Shown: in pieces, positions 1 through 8,793 of the stretch
Position numbering within the stretch: position 1 is the first letter of the stretch
Layout of the letters: the number at the start of each line of letters is the position of its first letter
NCBI RefSeq assembly: GCF_030317205.1
Contig: NZ_JASZYB010000001.1
Span: forward strand, 1,798,001-1,862,000
DNA from: Variovorax sp. J2L1-78
GTDB lineage: Bacteria > Pseudomonadota > Gammaproteobacteria > Burkholderiales > Burkholderiaceae_C
Direction: 5' to 3'
Length of the DNA: 64,000 nucleotides
The notes under the pieces: model-generated
What the model saw: the letters and a program-made list of their open reading frames with translations, nothing else
Database searches by the model: none
Told to the model about the DNA's origin: nothing
Program-made: the position numbers and the translations under genes

Positions 1-2172
1 CCACTTGACTTCGCCCGACGCGATGAACTGGTCGATCACGACCTGCGCACCGTTGACGAAGTCGCCGAACTGCGCTTCCCAGATCACGAGCGTGTTCGGG
101 TCGTTCGAAGCGTAGCCGTATTCGAAGGCCAGCACGGCCTCTTCGGACAGGATCGAGTCGATCACGACGAACGGGGCCTGGTTCTCGGCCACGTTCTGCA
201 GCGGCACATAGGTGCCTTCATCGAACTTCTCGCGGTTCTGGTCGTGCAGCACCGCATGGCGGTGCGTGAAGGTGCCGCGGCCCGAGTCTTCACCCGAGAG
301 GCGCACCGGATAGCCGCTGGCCACCAGCGAGGCGAAGGCCATGTGTTCGCCCATGCCCCAGTCGACATTGACGTCGCCGCGGCCCATGGCGGCGCGGTCG
401 TCCAGCACCTTCTTGACCAGCGGATGCACGGTGAAGCCGGCCGGCACCATGGTGATCTTCTCGGCCAGACGCTTCCACTCGGCCGTGGGGATGGCCGTGT
501 CGCCGGCATCGGTCCACTTCTTGTTGAGGAAGGGGCTCCAGTCGACGGCGTACTTGCTCTTGAAGTTGGTGAGCACCGGGTCGGACGTGTTCTTGCCGGC
601 GTCGAAGGCGGCGCGTTGCGCCTTGACCATGTCGTCGCCCAGCGTCGCGCCCAGGCCCTGCGCGGCCAGCTTGTCGGCGTACAGCTTGCGCGTGCCCGGG
701 TGCTGGGCGATCTTCTTGTACATCAGCGGCTGGGTGAGCGACGGCGTGTCCTGCTCGTTGTGGCCCAGCTTGCGGAAACAGATGATGTCGACGACCACGT
801 CCTTCTGGAACTCCATGCGGAAGTCCAGCGCGAGCTGGGTGGCCAGCACCACGGCTTCAGGGTCGTCGCCGTTCACGTGCAGCACGGGTGCTTCGATCAT
901 CTTGACGATGTCCGAGCAGTACAGCGTCGAGCGGCTGTCGCGCGGATCGCTGGTGGTGAAGCCGATCTGGTTGTTGATGACGATGTGCACCGTGCCGCCG
1001 GTGGAATAGCCACGCGTCTCGGCCAGCGCCAGCGTTTCCATCACGACGCCCTGCCCGGCGAAGGCGGCGTCGCCGTGCACGATGATCGGCAGCACCTGCT
1101 TGCCGAGCGGGTCGCCGCGACGGTCCATGCGGGCACGCACCGACCCCTCGACCACCGGGTTCACGATCTCGAGGTGGGACGGGTTGAACGCGAGGCTCAG
1201 GTGCACCGGGCCACCGCGCGTGCTCACGTCGGAGCTGAAGCCCTGGTGGTACTTCACGTCGCCGCTGGGCAGGTCTTCGGGAGCGGTATGGTCGAACTCG
1301 GCGAACAGGTCGGCCGGCATCTTGCCGAGCGAATTGACCAGCACGTTGAGGCGGCCGCGGTGGGCCATGCCAATCACGATCTCCTGCACGCCCTTGGCGC
1401 CAGCCTCGTTGATCAACTCGTCCATCGAGACGATGAAGCTCTCGCCACCTTCGAGCGAAAAGCGCTTCTGGCCGACGTACTTGGTGTGCAGGAAGCGTTC
1501 CAGGCCTTCGGCAGCCGTCAGGCGTTCGAGCACATGCTTCTTCTGGTCGGCATTGAGCTGCGGGTTGGTGCGGGTCGTCTCGAGCTTCTGCTGCCACCAG
1601 CGCTTGTGGTTCTGGTCGGTCGTGTACATGTACTCGACACCGATGGTGCCGCAGTACGTTTCGCGCAAGGCGTTGAGCAGGTCGCGCAGGGACATCGTGT
1701 CCTTGCCGAAGAAGGTGTTGCTCGTGTTGAACACCGTTTCGAGGTCCGCGTCGCGCAGACCATAGAACGAAGGTTCGAGTTCGGGGATCGCCGGGCGCTC
1801 GGTGCGCTTGAGCGGATCGAGGTCGGCCCAGCGCGCGCCGACGTTGCGGTAGGCGGCGATCAGTTGCTGGACGGCCGTGCGCTGGCGGCCGAGTTCGGAG
1901 TCGGCCCCGCTGGCCTGCACCACCTTGGTCGTGCCCTGCTTCGCGCGCTCGGCGAAGGCATTGATGACCGGCAGGTGCGCCACGTCGCGGGCATTGCTGC
2001 CGTCGGCGGCCGGCACATGCTGCAGCGCATCGAAGTACGAGCGCCAGTTGTCGGGCACGCTGCCGGGGTTTTCGAGGTAGTTCTCGTACATCTCTTCGAC
2101 ATAGGGCGCGTTGCCGCCGAAGAGGTAGGTGTTGCCTTGGTAGGCTTGATAGACGGGCGAGGAATCGCTCAT
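1..2172 (-). CDS. sucA: 2-oxoglutarate dehydrogenase E1 component, 3' end beyond the window
   Basis: Thiamine-diphosphate E1 subunit of the 2-oxoglutarate dehydrogenase complex; it decarboxylates 2-oxoglutarate and passes the succinyl group to the lipoyl arm of SucB in the TCA cycle. 724 codons are visible from ATG 2172; the family is about 950 residues, so roughly the last quarter lies left of position 1. The N-terminus begins MSDSSPVYQAY and contains the short E2-docking type segment typical of SucA. An HRGRLNVL motif lies near residue 267 and the cofactor motif GDAAFAGQG near 365. No strong Shine-Dalgarno precedes the ATG (AGGGAAG lies about 18 nt upstream). sucB and lpd would be expected beyond the left edge, which cannot be checked here. 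Identity is secure; only the end is missing. Confidence 0.97.
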   Translation of the reverse strand, partial: MSDSSPVYQAYQGNTYLFGGNAPYVEEMYENYLENPGSVPDNWRSYFDALQHVPAADGSNARDVAHLPVINAFAERAKQGTTKVVQASGADSELGRQRTAVQQLIAAYRNVGARWADLDPLKRTERPAIPELEPSFYGLRDADLETVFNTSNTFFGKDTMSLRDLLNALRETYCGTIGVEYMYTTDQNHKRWWQQKLETTRTNPQLNADQKKHVLERLTAAEGLERFLHTKYVGQKRFSLEGGESFIVSMDELINEAGAKGVQEIVIGMAHRGRLNVLVNSLGKMPADLFAEFDHTAPEDLPSGDVKYHQGFSSDVSTRGGPVHLSLAFNPSHLEIVNPVVEGSVRARMDRRGDPLGKQVLPIIVHGDAAFAGQGVVMETLALAETRGYSTGGTVHIVINNQIGFTTSDPRDSRSTLYCSDIVKMIEAPVLHVNGDDPEAVVLATQLALDFRMEFQKDVVVDIICFRKLGHNEQDTPSLTQPLMYKKIAQHPGTRKLYADKLAAQGLGATLGDDMVKAQRAAFDAGKNTSDPVLTNFKSKYAVDWSPFLNKKWTDAGDTAIPTAEWKRLAEKITMVPAGFTVHPLVKKVLDDRAAMGRGDVNVDWGMGEHMAFASLVASGYPVRLSGEDSGRGTFTHRHAVLHDQNREKFDEGTYVPLQNVAENQAPFVVIDSILSEEAVLAFEYGYASNDPNTLVIWEAQFGDFVNGAQVVIDQFIASGEVKW

Positions 2173-2464
2173 GTTCCGCTGACTTTCGCTTCCCTGAAGG
2201 AAGCATTAGCTGGTTTAAGAAACCTTCCGCGACACGGCTGGACCGGTTGGCGGATGCGACTGTGGCTAGGGAAGGGCCTGAGTACGCGTGCATTGTGCCA
2301 CGTGCATCAGAGGCTGCTGGAGCGGCATGGAGATTTGCACTAATGCCTGTTTGGCGACTGAAGTTGCGCCAGATGGTCTGCGATACACCGACGATGAATC
2401 AATAAGTACTAATATTTGAACCCCGTGCGCATGCCGGGACGTCACCGGTCAGGGAGGACTACAC
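2173..2464. other. Divergent intergenic region, sucA / membrane protein
   Basis: About 290 bases between the two divergent start codons. The right part is more AT-rich than its surroundings and must hold the promoters of both genes. I could not find a convincing -35/-10 pair, a long inverted repeat or an RNA gene. The only clear signal is the Shine-Dalgarno of the rightward gene (AGGGAGG at about 2452-2458). Confidence 0.4.
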
Positions 2465-3241
2465 ATGAACATGCTCGTCATCGGGGTCAGCCAGGCGCTG
2501 GTGTTCTGCCATACCTTGGCCTTCGCTTTCGCCGTCGTGACCGTGGCGCGGGAAGACCTGGCGCTGCTCTCGGCCGACTACGTCGACGCCGCCCGGATCC
2601 AATCCACAGGCCGCCAACTCGTGATCCTCCTGGGATTGCTCTGGTTGACCGGCGGCGCGCTCATCTTGCTGGATGTCGGCAGCAACCTCGCCGCCCTCGC
2701 TGGCCGGCCCAAACTCCTTGCCAAACTAAGCGTCGTCTCACTGTTGACGATCAACGGGCTGCTGCTGCACCACTTCGCGTTCCCGATGCTCACCCGCCCA
2801 GTGCAGGATTTCCGCCGCGCGGCGCTCGTCTGTGTCACGCTTGGCTCGATCAGTACGGTGACCTGGGTCTACGCCGCATTCGTGGGCGTAGCCCGGATCA
2901 TCGCTCCGACCATGAGCTACGGTGCGTTCATGGCGCTCTACGCCCTGGTGCTCGCTTCCGGCCTCGCCTTCGGGCTCGCCGTCTTGCTACCCCGGATCGA
3001 GCAACTGCTCGCGCGGCACGCGCAGCAGGATTCCGCGGACGGCGTCGAAGCCGCGCTGCGCCTCACGATGGGCCCGGCGAGCTATTTCATGCTCGACGAC
3101 ATCACACAGGTGGCCCGCAGAACCAGCACGGCGACCGAATACGCCACCGCGCTGGCTTCGCGCTTCCCACCCTCGATGCAGGACCAGCGCGCCACTTTCA
3201 TGCGGCGGGTGCGGCAGTTCATGTCGCAGACGGAGCGCTGA
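2465..3241 (+). CDS. Uncharacterised five-helix inner-membrane protein
   Basis: I do not recognise the family. The 258-residue product has about five hydrophobic segments (near residues 3-26, 50-72, 88-108, 118-142 and 150-175), then a soluble tail of about 80 residues rich in charged and aromatic residues. There is no cleavable signal peptide; the first helix starts at residue 3. The start is well supported by GGAGGACT a few bases upstream of ATG 2465; a second ATG lies two codons on. It ends 15 bases before the stop codon of the convergent prpE, so the two share an end region, not an operon. No catalytic motif is visible. Confidence 0.72.
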   Translation: MNMLVIGVSQALVFCHTLAFAFAVVTVAREDLALLSADYVDAARIQSTGRQLVILLGLLWLTGGALILLDVGSNLAALAGRPKLLAKLSVVSLLTINGLLLHHFAFPMLTRPVQDFRRAALVCVTLGSISTVTWVYAAFVGVARIIAPTMSYGAFMALYALVLASGLAFGLAVLLPRIEQLLARHAQQDSADGVEAALRLTMGPASYFMLDDITQVARRTSTATEYATALASRFPPSMQDQRATFMRRVRQFMSQTER

Positions 3242-3256
3242 GGCAAGTCCGCCGGC

Positions 3257-5191
3257 TCAGGCGCCGACCAGACGCTGGATCTGCTGCAAGCAAGCGGGAT
3301 CATCGATGGTCGTCAGATCGCCCGGGTCGCGCTGCTCGCACACCGCCTGGATGGCACGCCGCAGCAATTTTCCGCTCCGGGTCTTGGGCAGTGCCGTCAC
3401 GAAGCGCACGCGCGCAGGACGCGCCAACGCGCCCAACTGGTCGGCCACCCGCTTCATGATTTCACCTTCCAGTTTCAACGCGGCGTCGCCGTCGGTAACT
3501 GCGTTGCCGGCTCTGGGCACCACGAACGCCATTGCTACCTGCCCTTTGAGTTGATCGGCCACGCCAACCACGGCGACTTCGGCCACGTTATCGTGGCCCG
3601 AAATGCTCTCCTCGATTTCGCGCGTGCCGAGCCGGTGGCCCGCCACGTTGATGACATCGTCGGTCCGGCCAAGGATGTAGAAATAGCCGTCGGCGTCGCG
3701 GATGCCCCAGTCGAAGGTCGAGTAGACCGTGCGGTCGGGGATGCTCTTCCAGTAGGTATTGACGAAGCGCGCGTCGTCGCGCCAGATCGTCTGCATGAAG
3801 CCCGGCGGCGTCGGGCCTTCGACCACCACCACGCCCTTCTCGCCGGGCGTGGTCAGTTCCTCGCCGGTGGACTCGTGGACGATCTTCACGCGCCAGCCGT
3901 ACATCGGCACACCCGGGCTGCCGAACTTGCTGGGCTTCTTCTCCACGCCGTTGGCGATGGTGATGATCGGCCAGCCCGACTCGGTCTGCCAGTAGTTGTC
4001 GATGATGGGCACGCCCAGCCCGTCGCTGATCCAGCGGGCCGTCGGCTCGTCCAGCGGCTCGCCGGCCAGGAACAGCGCCCGCAGACTCGACAGGTCGTAT
4101 TTCTTGAGCAGCGCCGGATCCTGCTTCTTGAGCACGCGCACCGCCGTGGGCGCGCTGAACATGACGGTCACCTGGTACTTCTCGACCAGTTGCCACCAGA
4201 TGCCGCCGTCGGGCTGGCCGTCCAGGCCCTGCGTCGGCAGGCCTTCGTACATGATCGTCGCCATGCCGGCGATCAGCGGCCCGTAGACGATGTAGCTGTG
4301 GCCCACCACCCAGCCGATGTCGCTGGTCGAGAAATAGGTCTCGCCGGCGCGGCCGTCGAAGATGTGCTTCATGCTCGCGGCGAGTGCGACCGCGTAGCCG
4401 CCCGTGTCACGCTGCACGCCCTTGGGCTTGCCGGTGGTGCCGCTGGTGTAGATGGTGTAGCTGATCTCGGTGGATTCGAGCCAGGTGCAGGGCACCACCG
4501 CCTCGGCGTGCTGCGCGGCGAGGTCGCGCAGGAGATGGTCCCGGCCCGCGACGAGGTCCATCGGCGCCAGTCCGCGATCGGCCAGCAGCACCGCGGCCGG
4601 CTTGTGCCTGGACAGCCGGATCGCCTCGTCGAGCAAGGGCTTGTACGCGATCACCTTGCCCGCGCGCGAGCCGGCGTCGGCGCTGAACACCACCGTCGGC
4701 TCGGCGTCCTCGATGCGCGAGGCGAGCGAGCCGCTCGCGAAGCCGCCAAACACCACGCAATGCACCGCACCGATGCGGGCGCAGGCCAGCATCGCGAAGG
4801 CGGCCTCCGCGATCATCGGCATGTAGATCAGCACGCGGTCGCTGCGCTTCACGCCCAGCGCCAGCAGGCACGCCGCGGTGCGCTGCACCTCGGCGTGCAG
4901 TTCACGGAAGCTGTAGCTGCGCTCGCTGCCGGTCTCGGTCGACACGCAGATCAGCGCCGGCTGGTCGCCGCGCGATGCGAGATGCCGGTCGACGGCGTTG
5001 TGGCAGAGGTTGGTGGTGCCGCCGACGAACCAGCGCGCGAAGGGGGGATGGCTCGCGTCCAGGATCTGCTGCGGCGGCGTTGCCCAGTCGATGAACCCGG
5101 CCTGCTCGGCCCAGAAGGCTTCGCTGTCGTCAATGGAACGGCGATAGAAGTCGCCGTAGGAAGCGCCAGGGGCGGCGGATGGGTGGGTCAT
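3257..5191 (-). CDS. prpE: Propionyl-CoA synthetase (propionate--CoA ligase)
   Basis: Acyl-adenylate-forming enzyme that converts propionate, ATP and CoA to propionyl-CoA. 644 residues from ATG 5191, matching the PrpE/ACSS3 length of about 630. The AMP-binding P-loop reads YTSGTTGKPKGVQRDTGGY, the form typical of PrpE rather than acetyl-CoA synthetase. GRTDDVINVAGHRLGTREIE and the C-terminal PKTRSGKLLRR, with the lysine that is regulated by acylation in this family, are present. An in-frame ATG at 5209 would add six residues, but GGAGAC sits at the right distance before 5191. Its product can enter the methylmalonyl-CoA route encoded at 39318-48913; no prpB/C/D methylcitrate genes are adjacent. 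Confidence 0.93.
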   Translation of the reverse strand: MTHPSAAPGASYGDFYRRSIDDSEAFWAEQAGFIDWATPPQQILDASHPPFARWFVGGTTNLCHNAVDRHLASRGDQPALICVSTETGSERSYSFRELHAEVQRTAACLLALGVKRSDRVLIYMPMIAEAAFAMLACARIGAVHCVVFGGFASGSLASRIEDAEPTVVFSADAGSRAGKVIAYKPLLDEAIRLSRHKPAAVLLADRGLAPMDLVAGRDHLLRDLAAQHAEAVVPCTWLESTEISYTIYTSGTTGKPKGVQRDTGGYAVALAASMKHIFDGRAGETYFSTSDIGWVVGHSYIVYGPLIAGMATIMYEGLPTQGLDGQPDGGIWWQLVEKYQVTVMFSAPTAVRVLKKQDPALLKKYDLSSLRALFLAGEPLDEPTARWISDGLGVPIIDNYWQTESGWPIITIANGVEKKPSKFGSPGVPMYGWRVKIVHESTGEELTTPGEKGVVVVEGPTPPGFMQTIWRDDARFVNTYWKSIPDRTVYSTFDWGIRDADGYFYILGRTDDVINVAGHRLGTREIEESISGHDNVAEVAVVGVADQLKGQVAMAFVVPRAGNAVTDGDAALKLEGEIMKRVADQLGALARPARVRFVTALPKTRSGKLLRRAIQAVCEQRDPGDLTTIDDPACLQQIQRLVGA

Positions 5192-5328
5192 GAAACTTGT
5201 CTCCGGCATCGTCCCGCTCGGATGCGGGATCTGAATTCATGATTGGTGCCCGCGCTTGCAGGACGCTGACACCGATGCCACCCCGACGCGGGCGATCGCC
5301 CCGCGATGCGGCGCGGCCTTGATCTGCG

Positions 5329-5934
5329 TCAACGAATCAGCGACTGGTACTCACGAAAGGCCGGATGCTCCGCCGTGCGCAGCCATTCGAAGCCGACCAT
5401 CTCGGTGGTCACCAATTCAGCGCCGGCACCGGCCAGGCGGTCGAAGGCGGCGTCGCGGTTGCGCTCGGTGCGCGAGCTGCAGGCGTCGGTCACGACCCAG
5501 ACCTCGAACTCGTCTTCCAGCAGGTCGAGCGCGGTCTGCAACAGGCAGACATGCGCTTCACAGCCAGCCACCACGATCGTGTTGCGCTCGTCCTGCCCGC
5601 CGGTGCTCGGCTTCTGCAGGTGCTTGGGCAGGCTGCGCGCATTGCCTTGCGGCGCCTTGGCCGGTGGCCGCAACCATTCGCCAAGCCCCTCCTCCACGCC
5701 GCTGAAATGCATCTTGGCAAGCGAACGCTGGCACAGTGCACGAATCTCCGGCACGTTCTCGCCCAGCTTGGACGGGTTCTGTTCGGTGCCCCATGCCGGG
5801 ACGTCGAGCATCTTCGCGATCTGGCCGAGACGCACGGCGTTGGCCAGCACAGCCTCGCCTTCGAAGATGGCAGGCATGAGGCGAGGCTGGTAGTCGATCA
5901 GGACCAATTGGGACACGGAGACGTCGAGCAGCAT
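5329..5934 (-). CDS. Isochorismatase-family cysteine hydrolase
   Basis: 201-residue hydrolase of the ISOC1/2-like branch of the isochorismatase fold. The expected Asp-Lys-Cys set is visible: D14 in LVLIDYQPRLMP, K74 in SLAKMHFSG, and C130 in GCEAHVCLLQTALDLL. The family also shares TEQNPSKLG and TTEMVGFEWL. Members of this branch mostly have unknown substrates, so no reaction is assigned. ATG 5934 is preceded by AAGGAATTCCTC, a good ribosome site; an upstream in-frame ATG at 6138 would give an implausible basic extension. It lies 137 nt upstream of prpE on the same strand and is divergent from the lipoprotein at 6014. Confidence 0.85.
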   Translation of the reverse strand: MLLDVSVSQLVLIDYQPRLMPAIFEGEAVLANAVRLGQIAKMLDVPAWGTEQNPSKLGENVPEIRALCQRSLAKMHFSGVEEGLGEWLRPPAKAPQGNARSLPKHLQKPSTGGQDERNTIVVAGCEAHVCLLQTALDLLEDEFEVWVVTDACSSRTERNRDAAFDRLAGAGAELVTTEMVGFEWLRTAEHPAFREYQSLIR

Positions 5935-6013
5935 GAGGAATTCCTTCGAGAAAACGTCGGGGCACACAGCCGCCCGGCGCGATGCGGAATTAGACCGTAT
6001 CGCGTGGCCGCCC

Positions 6014-6679
6014 TTGCTGCGGGCCGTCATGCTCGGCCTGCTGGCCTTCGGGGCCGCAGGCTGCGCCTCCTGGCGCTCTGCCGATGCCCCGATGTACACG
6101 CAGACCGACGCCAGCCGCTGCACCCTGCACGCCGACACGCTGCTGGTGCTGCTGCCGGGCGTCTACTCGCACCCCGACGAGTTCGTGCGCGAGGGCTTCG
6201 TTCAGGCCGTGCACGACGCACGCCTGGCTGTCGACCTAGTGCGCGTCGATGCGCACCTGAACTACTACGAGCGCAAGACCTTCGTCGCGCGCCTGAACCA
6301 GGATGTGATCGGGCCGGCCCAGGCGCGCGGCTATCGCGCGATCTGGATCGCAGGCATCTCGCTCGGCGGCTTGGGCGGGCTGATCTACGCGAAGGAGCAT
6401 CCCTCGGATGTCGCCGGCCTCGTGGCGCTGGCGCCGTATCTCGGCGAAGCGGCGATCTGGCCCTGGCTGGACGGCTACGCCGATGCAGCGCCCGGACATC
6501 CGCCGCTGTATTTGGGCTACGGCAAGGCCGACCGCTTCGCGACCAGCAACGGCTTGCTGGCGGCAAAGCTGCCCCCATCGCGGGTCTTCACCGCCGACGG
6601 CGGCCACGACTGGGCACCCTGGCTGCGGCTCTGGAAGGCCATGCTGCCGACCCTGCCGCTGCCCCGCTGCCCCACCTGA
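6014..6679 (+). CDS. Putative lipoprotein alpha/beta hydrolase (esterase-like)
   Basis: Secreted or membrane-anchored serine hydrolase. A short signal sequence ends in the lipobox LLAFGAAGC, so the mature protein should start at a lipidated cysteine. The body begins with LLVLLPGVYSHPDEF, a beta-strand plus oxyanion region, and has the nucleophile elbow G-I-S-L-G in AGISLGGLGG. A late GGHDW provides a likely catalytic histidine. The substrate is unknown. The start is uncertain. ATG 6029 would leave only ten residues before the cysteine and no basic residue; TTG 6014 adds LLRAV and gives a normal signal peptide; ATG 5933 would overlap the divergent gene's start codon. None has a strong Shine-Dalgarno. 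Confidence 0.75.
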   Translation: MLRAVMLGLLAFGAAGCASWRSADAPMYTQTDASRCTLHADTLLVLLPGVYSHPDEFVREGFVQAVHDARLAVDLVRVDAHLNYYERKTFVARLNQDVIGPAQARGYRAIWIAGISLGGLGGLIYAKEHPSDVAGLVALAPYLGEAAIWPWLDGYADAAPGHPPLYLGYGKADRFATSNGLLAAKLPPSRVFTADGGHDWAPWLRLWKAMLPTLPLPRCPT

Positions 6680-6685
6680 GCAAAG

Positions 6686-7807
6686 TCACTGCGGCCGCAA
6701 CCGCAGCAGCTTGCCGTCCGACTCGTCCGTCAGCACATAGAGCAGGCCGTCCGGTCCCTGGCGCACGTCGCGAATGCGGGCGCGGCCGTCTTCGAGCAGC
6801 TTGTGCTCGGCGACGACCTTGCCGTCCTTGAGCACGATGCGGTCCAGATACCCGAACTTCAACGAGCCGACGAAGAGGTTGCCCTTCCAGGCCGGGCCAT
6901 AACGGTCGCTGGTCAGGAACGCCATGCCCGACGGCGCGATCGACGGCGCCCAGTAGTGCAGCGGCTGCTCCATGCCGTCCTTGGCCGTGAGGCCGTCGCC
7001 GATCTTCCCGCCGCCGTAGTTCTCGCCATAGGTGATGACCGGCCAGCCGTAGTTCCTGCCCGGCTGAGGCACGTTGATCTCGTCGCCCCCCTGGGCGCCG
7101 TGCTCGTGCATCCAGACACGGCCGTCGAGGCCGAGCGTCGCGCCCTGGCCGTTGCGGTGGCCGTAGCTCCAGATTTCCGGCAGCGCGCCGGCCCGGCCCA
7201 CGAAGGGGTTGTCGGCCGGCACGGCACCGTCCTTCTGGATGCGCACGACCTTGCCCAGGTGGTTGTCGAGCTTCTGCGCGTCTTCCTTGCGGCTGAAGCG
7301 GTCCCCCAGCGTGATGAACAGCGTGCCGTCACGCGCCTCGACGATGCGGCAGCCGAAATGCGCCCGGCTGGCCACCTTGGGCCGCTGGCTGAAGATCACC
7401 CGAACGTTCTCGAGGCGTGTGGCGTCGCCTGACAAGGTGGCCCGCAGCACCGCGGTGCTGTTGCCCGAGCCCCCGGCCTCGGGCTCCGAGAAGCAGACAT
7501 AGACGGTGCGGTTGCTGGCGAAGGCGCTGTCGGTCACCACATCCAGCAAACCGCCCTGCCCGCCCGCCGCGATCGGCGGCAGACCGGACACAGGCCCACC
7601 GATGCGCCCATCGGGGCCGACGACACGGAGCCGCCCGGCCCGCTCGGTCACCAGAAAGCGCTGATCCGGCACGAACGCGACGGCCCAGGGGTTCTCCAAC
7701 CCCGTCGCCACGCGTTCGACGGAAGCCTGCGCCATCGCAGCGCCCCCGCTGGCCAGGCACCCCATCGTCAAACCCAGGCCGAGAAGCCGCTTTAATTTCA
7801 CATTCAT
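6686..7807 (-). CDS. PQQ-dependent soluble aldose sugar dehydrogenase (YliI/Asd-like)
   Basis: Periplasmic quinoprotein of the glucose/sorbosone dehydrogenase family, oxidising aldoses to lactones with PQQ. 373 residues, the family length (E. coli YliI is about 370). An N-terminal signal peptide of about 26 residues (MNVKLKRLLGLG... to AAMAQA) directs export. The six-bladed propeller signatures are visible: GLENPWAVAFVPD, LVTERAGRLRVV, GGQGGLLDVV, YGHRNGQGATLG, WMHEHGAQGGDEIN and NYGWPVITYG. ATG 7807 is preceded by GGAAG at a good distance; an in-frame ATG at 7855 would place 16 residues before the signal peptide. It converges on the lipoprotein gene, with six bases between the stop codons. 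PQQ synthesis genes are not in the window. Confidence 0.88.
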   Translation of the reverse strand: MNVKLKRLLGLGLTMGCLASGGAAMAQASVERVATGLENPWAVAFVPDQRFLVTERAGRLRVVGPDGRIGGPVSGLPPIAAGGQGGLLDVVTDSAFASNRTVYVCFSEPEAGGSGNSTAVLRATLSGDATRLENVRVIFSQRPKVASRAHFGCRIVEARDGTLFITLGDRFSRKEDAQKLDNHLGKVVRIQKDGAVPADNPFVGRAGALPEIWSYGHRNGQGATLGLDGRVWMHEHGAQGGDEINVPQPGRNYGWPVITYGENYGGGKIGDGLTAKDGMEQPLHYWAPSIAPSGMAFLTSDRYGPAWKGNLFVGSLKFGYLDRIVLKDGKVVAEHKLLEDGRARIRDVRQGPDGLLYVLTDESDGKLLRLRPQ

Positions 7808-8003
7808 TTCTACTTCCAATGGCCGATTTGACAATTGCGCGGTCAGAACGCGCAAATATGGTCACAAGTAGTAAACCTTTGCGCTACACAGCTGTCACAA
7901 AATATTTCATCACCTTTGCAACTTTACATGTCACATCATTGAAAAAAGTGAAAACATGAGTTGCGACAAGTGTTTGCAGGCAGAATCGAGAATTCGCTTC
8001 AAA

Positions 8004-8032
8004 TTGACACTCGTGGCTGTCATCCCTATCCT
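8004..8032 (+). promoter_or_regulatory. Sigma-70 promoter of the NlpC/P60 gene, predicted leaderless
   Basis: TTGACA (8004-8009) is followed after exactly 17 bp by TATCCT (8027-8032). This predicts transcription starting at about 8038-8041, on or just before the ATG at 8041. No Shine-Dalgarno precedes that ATG. Confidence 0.6.
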
Positions 8033-8040
8033 ACGAACCC

Positions 8041-8601
8041 ATGCGTTTTCCCCTGATCCTTGCCTCCCTTCTCGTCGCCGGTGCCGCGCATGCCGCCCCC
8101 GTCGCGGACCGTTCGGAAGAGATAGACCGGGTGCTGGTGGACAAGGGTTTGATCGGCCAGTTGCAGCAAGTTCGCCAAAGCGTGGTCGAACGGACGTCCG
8201 ATCTGGTGGTGACCGCCATCGGTTTCCTGGGCGTTCCCTACCGTCGCGGTGGCAACACGGCTGAAAGCGGCTTCGACTGCAGCGGCTTTGTCCGCGCCAT
8301 GTACAACCAGACGGTCGGCCACCTCCTGCCGCGCCGCGCCGAAGAACAGGCCGCGGCCACCGAGAAAATCGACCGCAGCGACCTCAAGCCGGGCGACCTG
8401 GTGTTCTTCAACACGATGCGCCGGGCATTCAGCCATGTCGGCATCTACGTGGGCGAAGGCAAGTTCATCCACTCGCCGCGCACCGGCGCTCAGGTGCGCG
8501 TGGAAGACATGAACGGCAGCTACTGGAAGCGTCGCTTCGACGGCGCCCGCCGCGTGCTGTCCACCGACGACGACGAAGCGTCGCGCGCCGCGGTCAAATA
8601 A
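8041..8601 (+). CDS. NlpC/P60-family (C40) peptidoglycan endopeptidase
   Basis: Exported cysteine peptidase that probably cleaves peptide cross-links or stems in peptidoglycan. 186 residues with a signal peptide ending near AHAAP (cleavage around residue 18-19). An extension of about 35 residues precedes the C40 domain, which starts at VVTAIGFLGVPYRRGG. The catalytic residues are clear: C80 in GFDCSGFVR, H132 in FSHVGIYVG and H144 in FIHSP. The start must be ATG 8041, because the signal peptide begins there. It is a lone gene between its own sigma-70-like promoter and a strong terminator. Confidence 0.92.
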   Translation: MRFPLILASLLVAGAAHAAPVADRSEEIDRVLVDKGLIGQLQQVRQSVVERTSDLVVTAIGFLGVPYRRGGNTAESGFDCSGFVRAMYNQTVGHLLPRRAEEQAAATEKIDRSDLKPGDLVFFNTMRRAFSHVGIYVGEGKFIHSPRTGAQVRVEDMNGSYWKRRFDGARRVLSTDDDEASRAAVK

Positions 8602-8615
8602 TCGAAGCTGTCGCA

Positions 8616-8654
8616 CCCAAGAAAAAACCCGCCGACGGCGGGTTTTTTCTTGGG
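8616..8654. terminator. Strong bidirectional intrinsic terminator
   Basis: A perfect stem CCCGCC / GGCGGG with loop GAC is flanked by A6 and T6 and extends outward through matching AAG/CTT and CCC/GGG, so both strands give a hairpin plus a U-run. It ends the NlpC/P60 transcript and could stop transcripts arriving from the lpdA side. Confidence 0.92.
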
Positions 8655-8711
8655 GTCGGCGTGCCGGACTCAGAACGTGTGAAGGAACCGTCGCGAGCGC
8701 CTCGAGCTTGC

Positions 8712-8757
8712 GGCGAGGACCGGAGCCGCACTCGCGTGCGGTAAGGACCGCAGAGGC
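8712..8757. repeat. REP-like structured element downstream of lpdA
   Basis: Two imperfect direct copies of a 20-mer (8712-8731 and 8738-8757, 15 of 20 positions equal, both containing AGGACCG) overlap two hairpins. These are CCGCAC-tcgc-GTGCGG (8726-8741) and GCGGT-aagg-ACCGC (8738-8751). The hairpins share bases, so only one can form at a time. The layout resembles intergenic palindromic repeats. Only one copy is in the window, so repeat status is inferred. Confidence 0.4.
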
Positions 8758-8793
8758 GAGATCGGGGCGCGCAGCAGGTTCATTCGCACATTC

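Noticed and set aside
244..2343. A 699-codon plus-strand frame opposite sucA
   Set aside because: Antisense of sucA, whose protein is recognised along the whole visible length.
7890..7912. Pho box or similar in the region before the NlpC gene
   Set aside because: CTGTCAC is followed by an AT-rich stretch without a second half; the area is probably just a low-GC promoter region.
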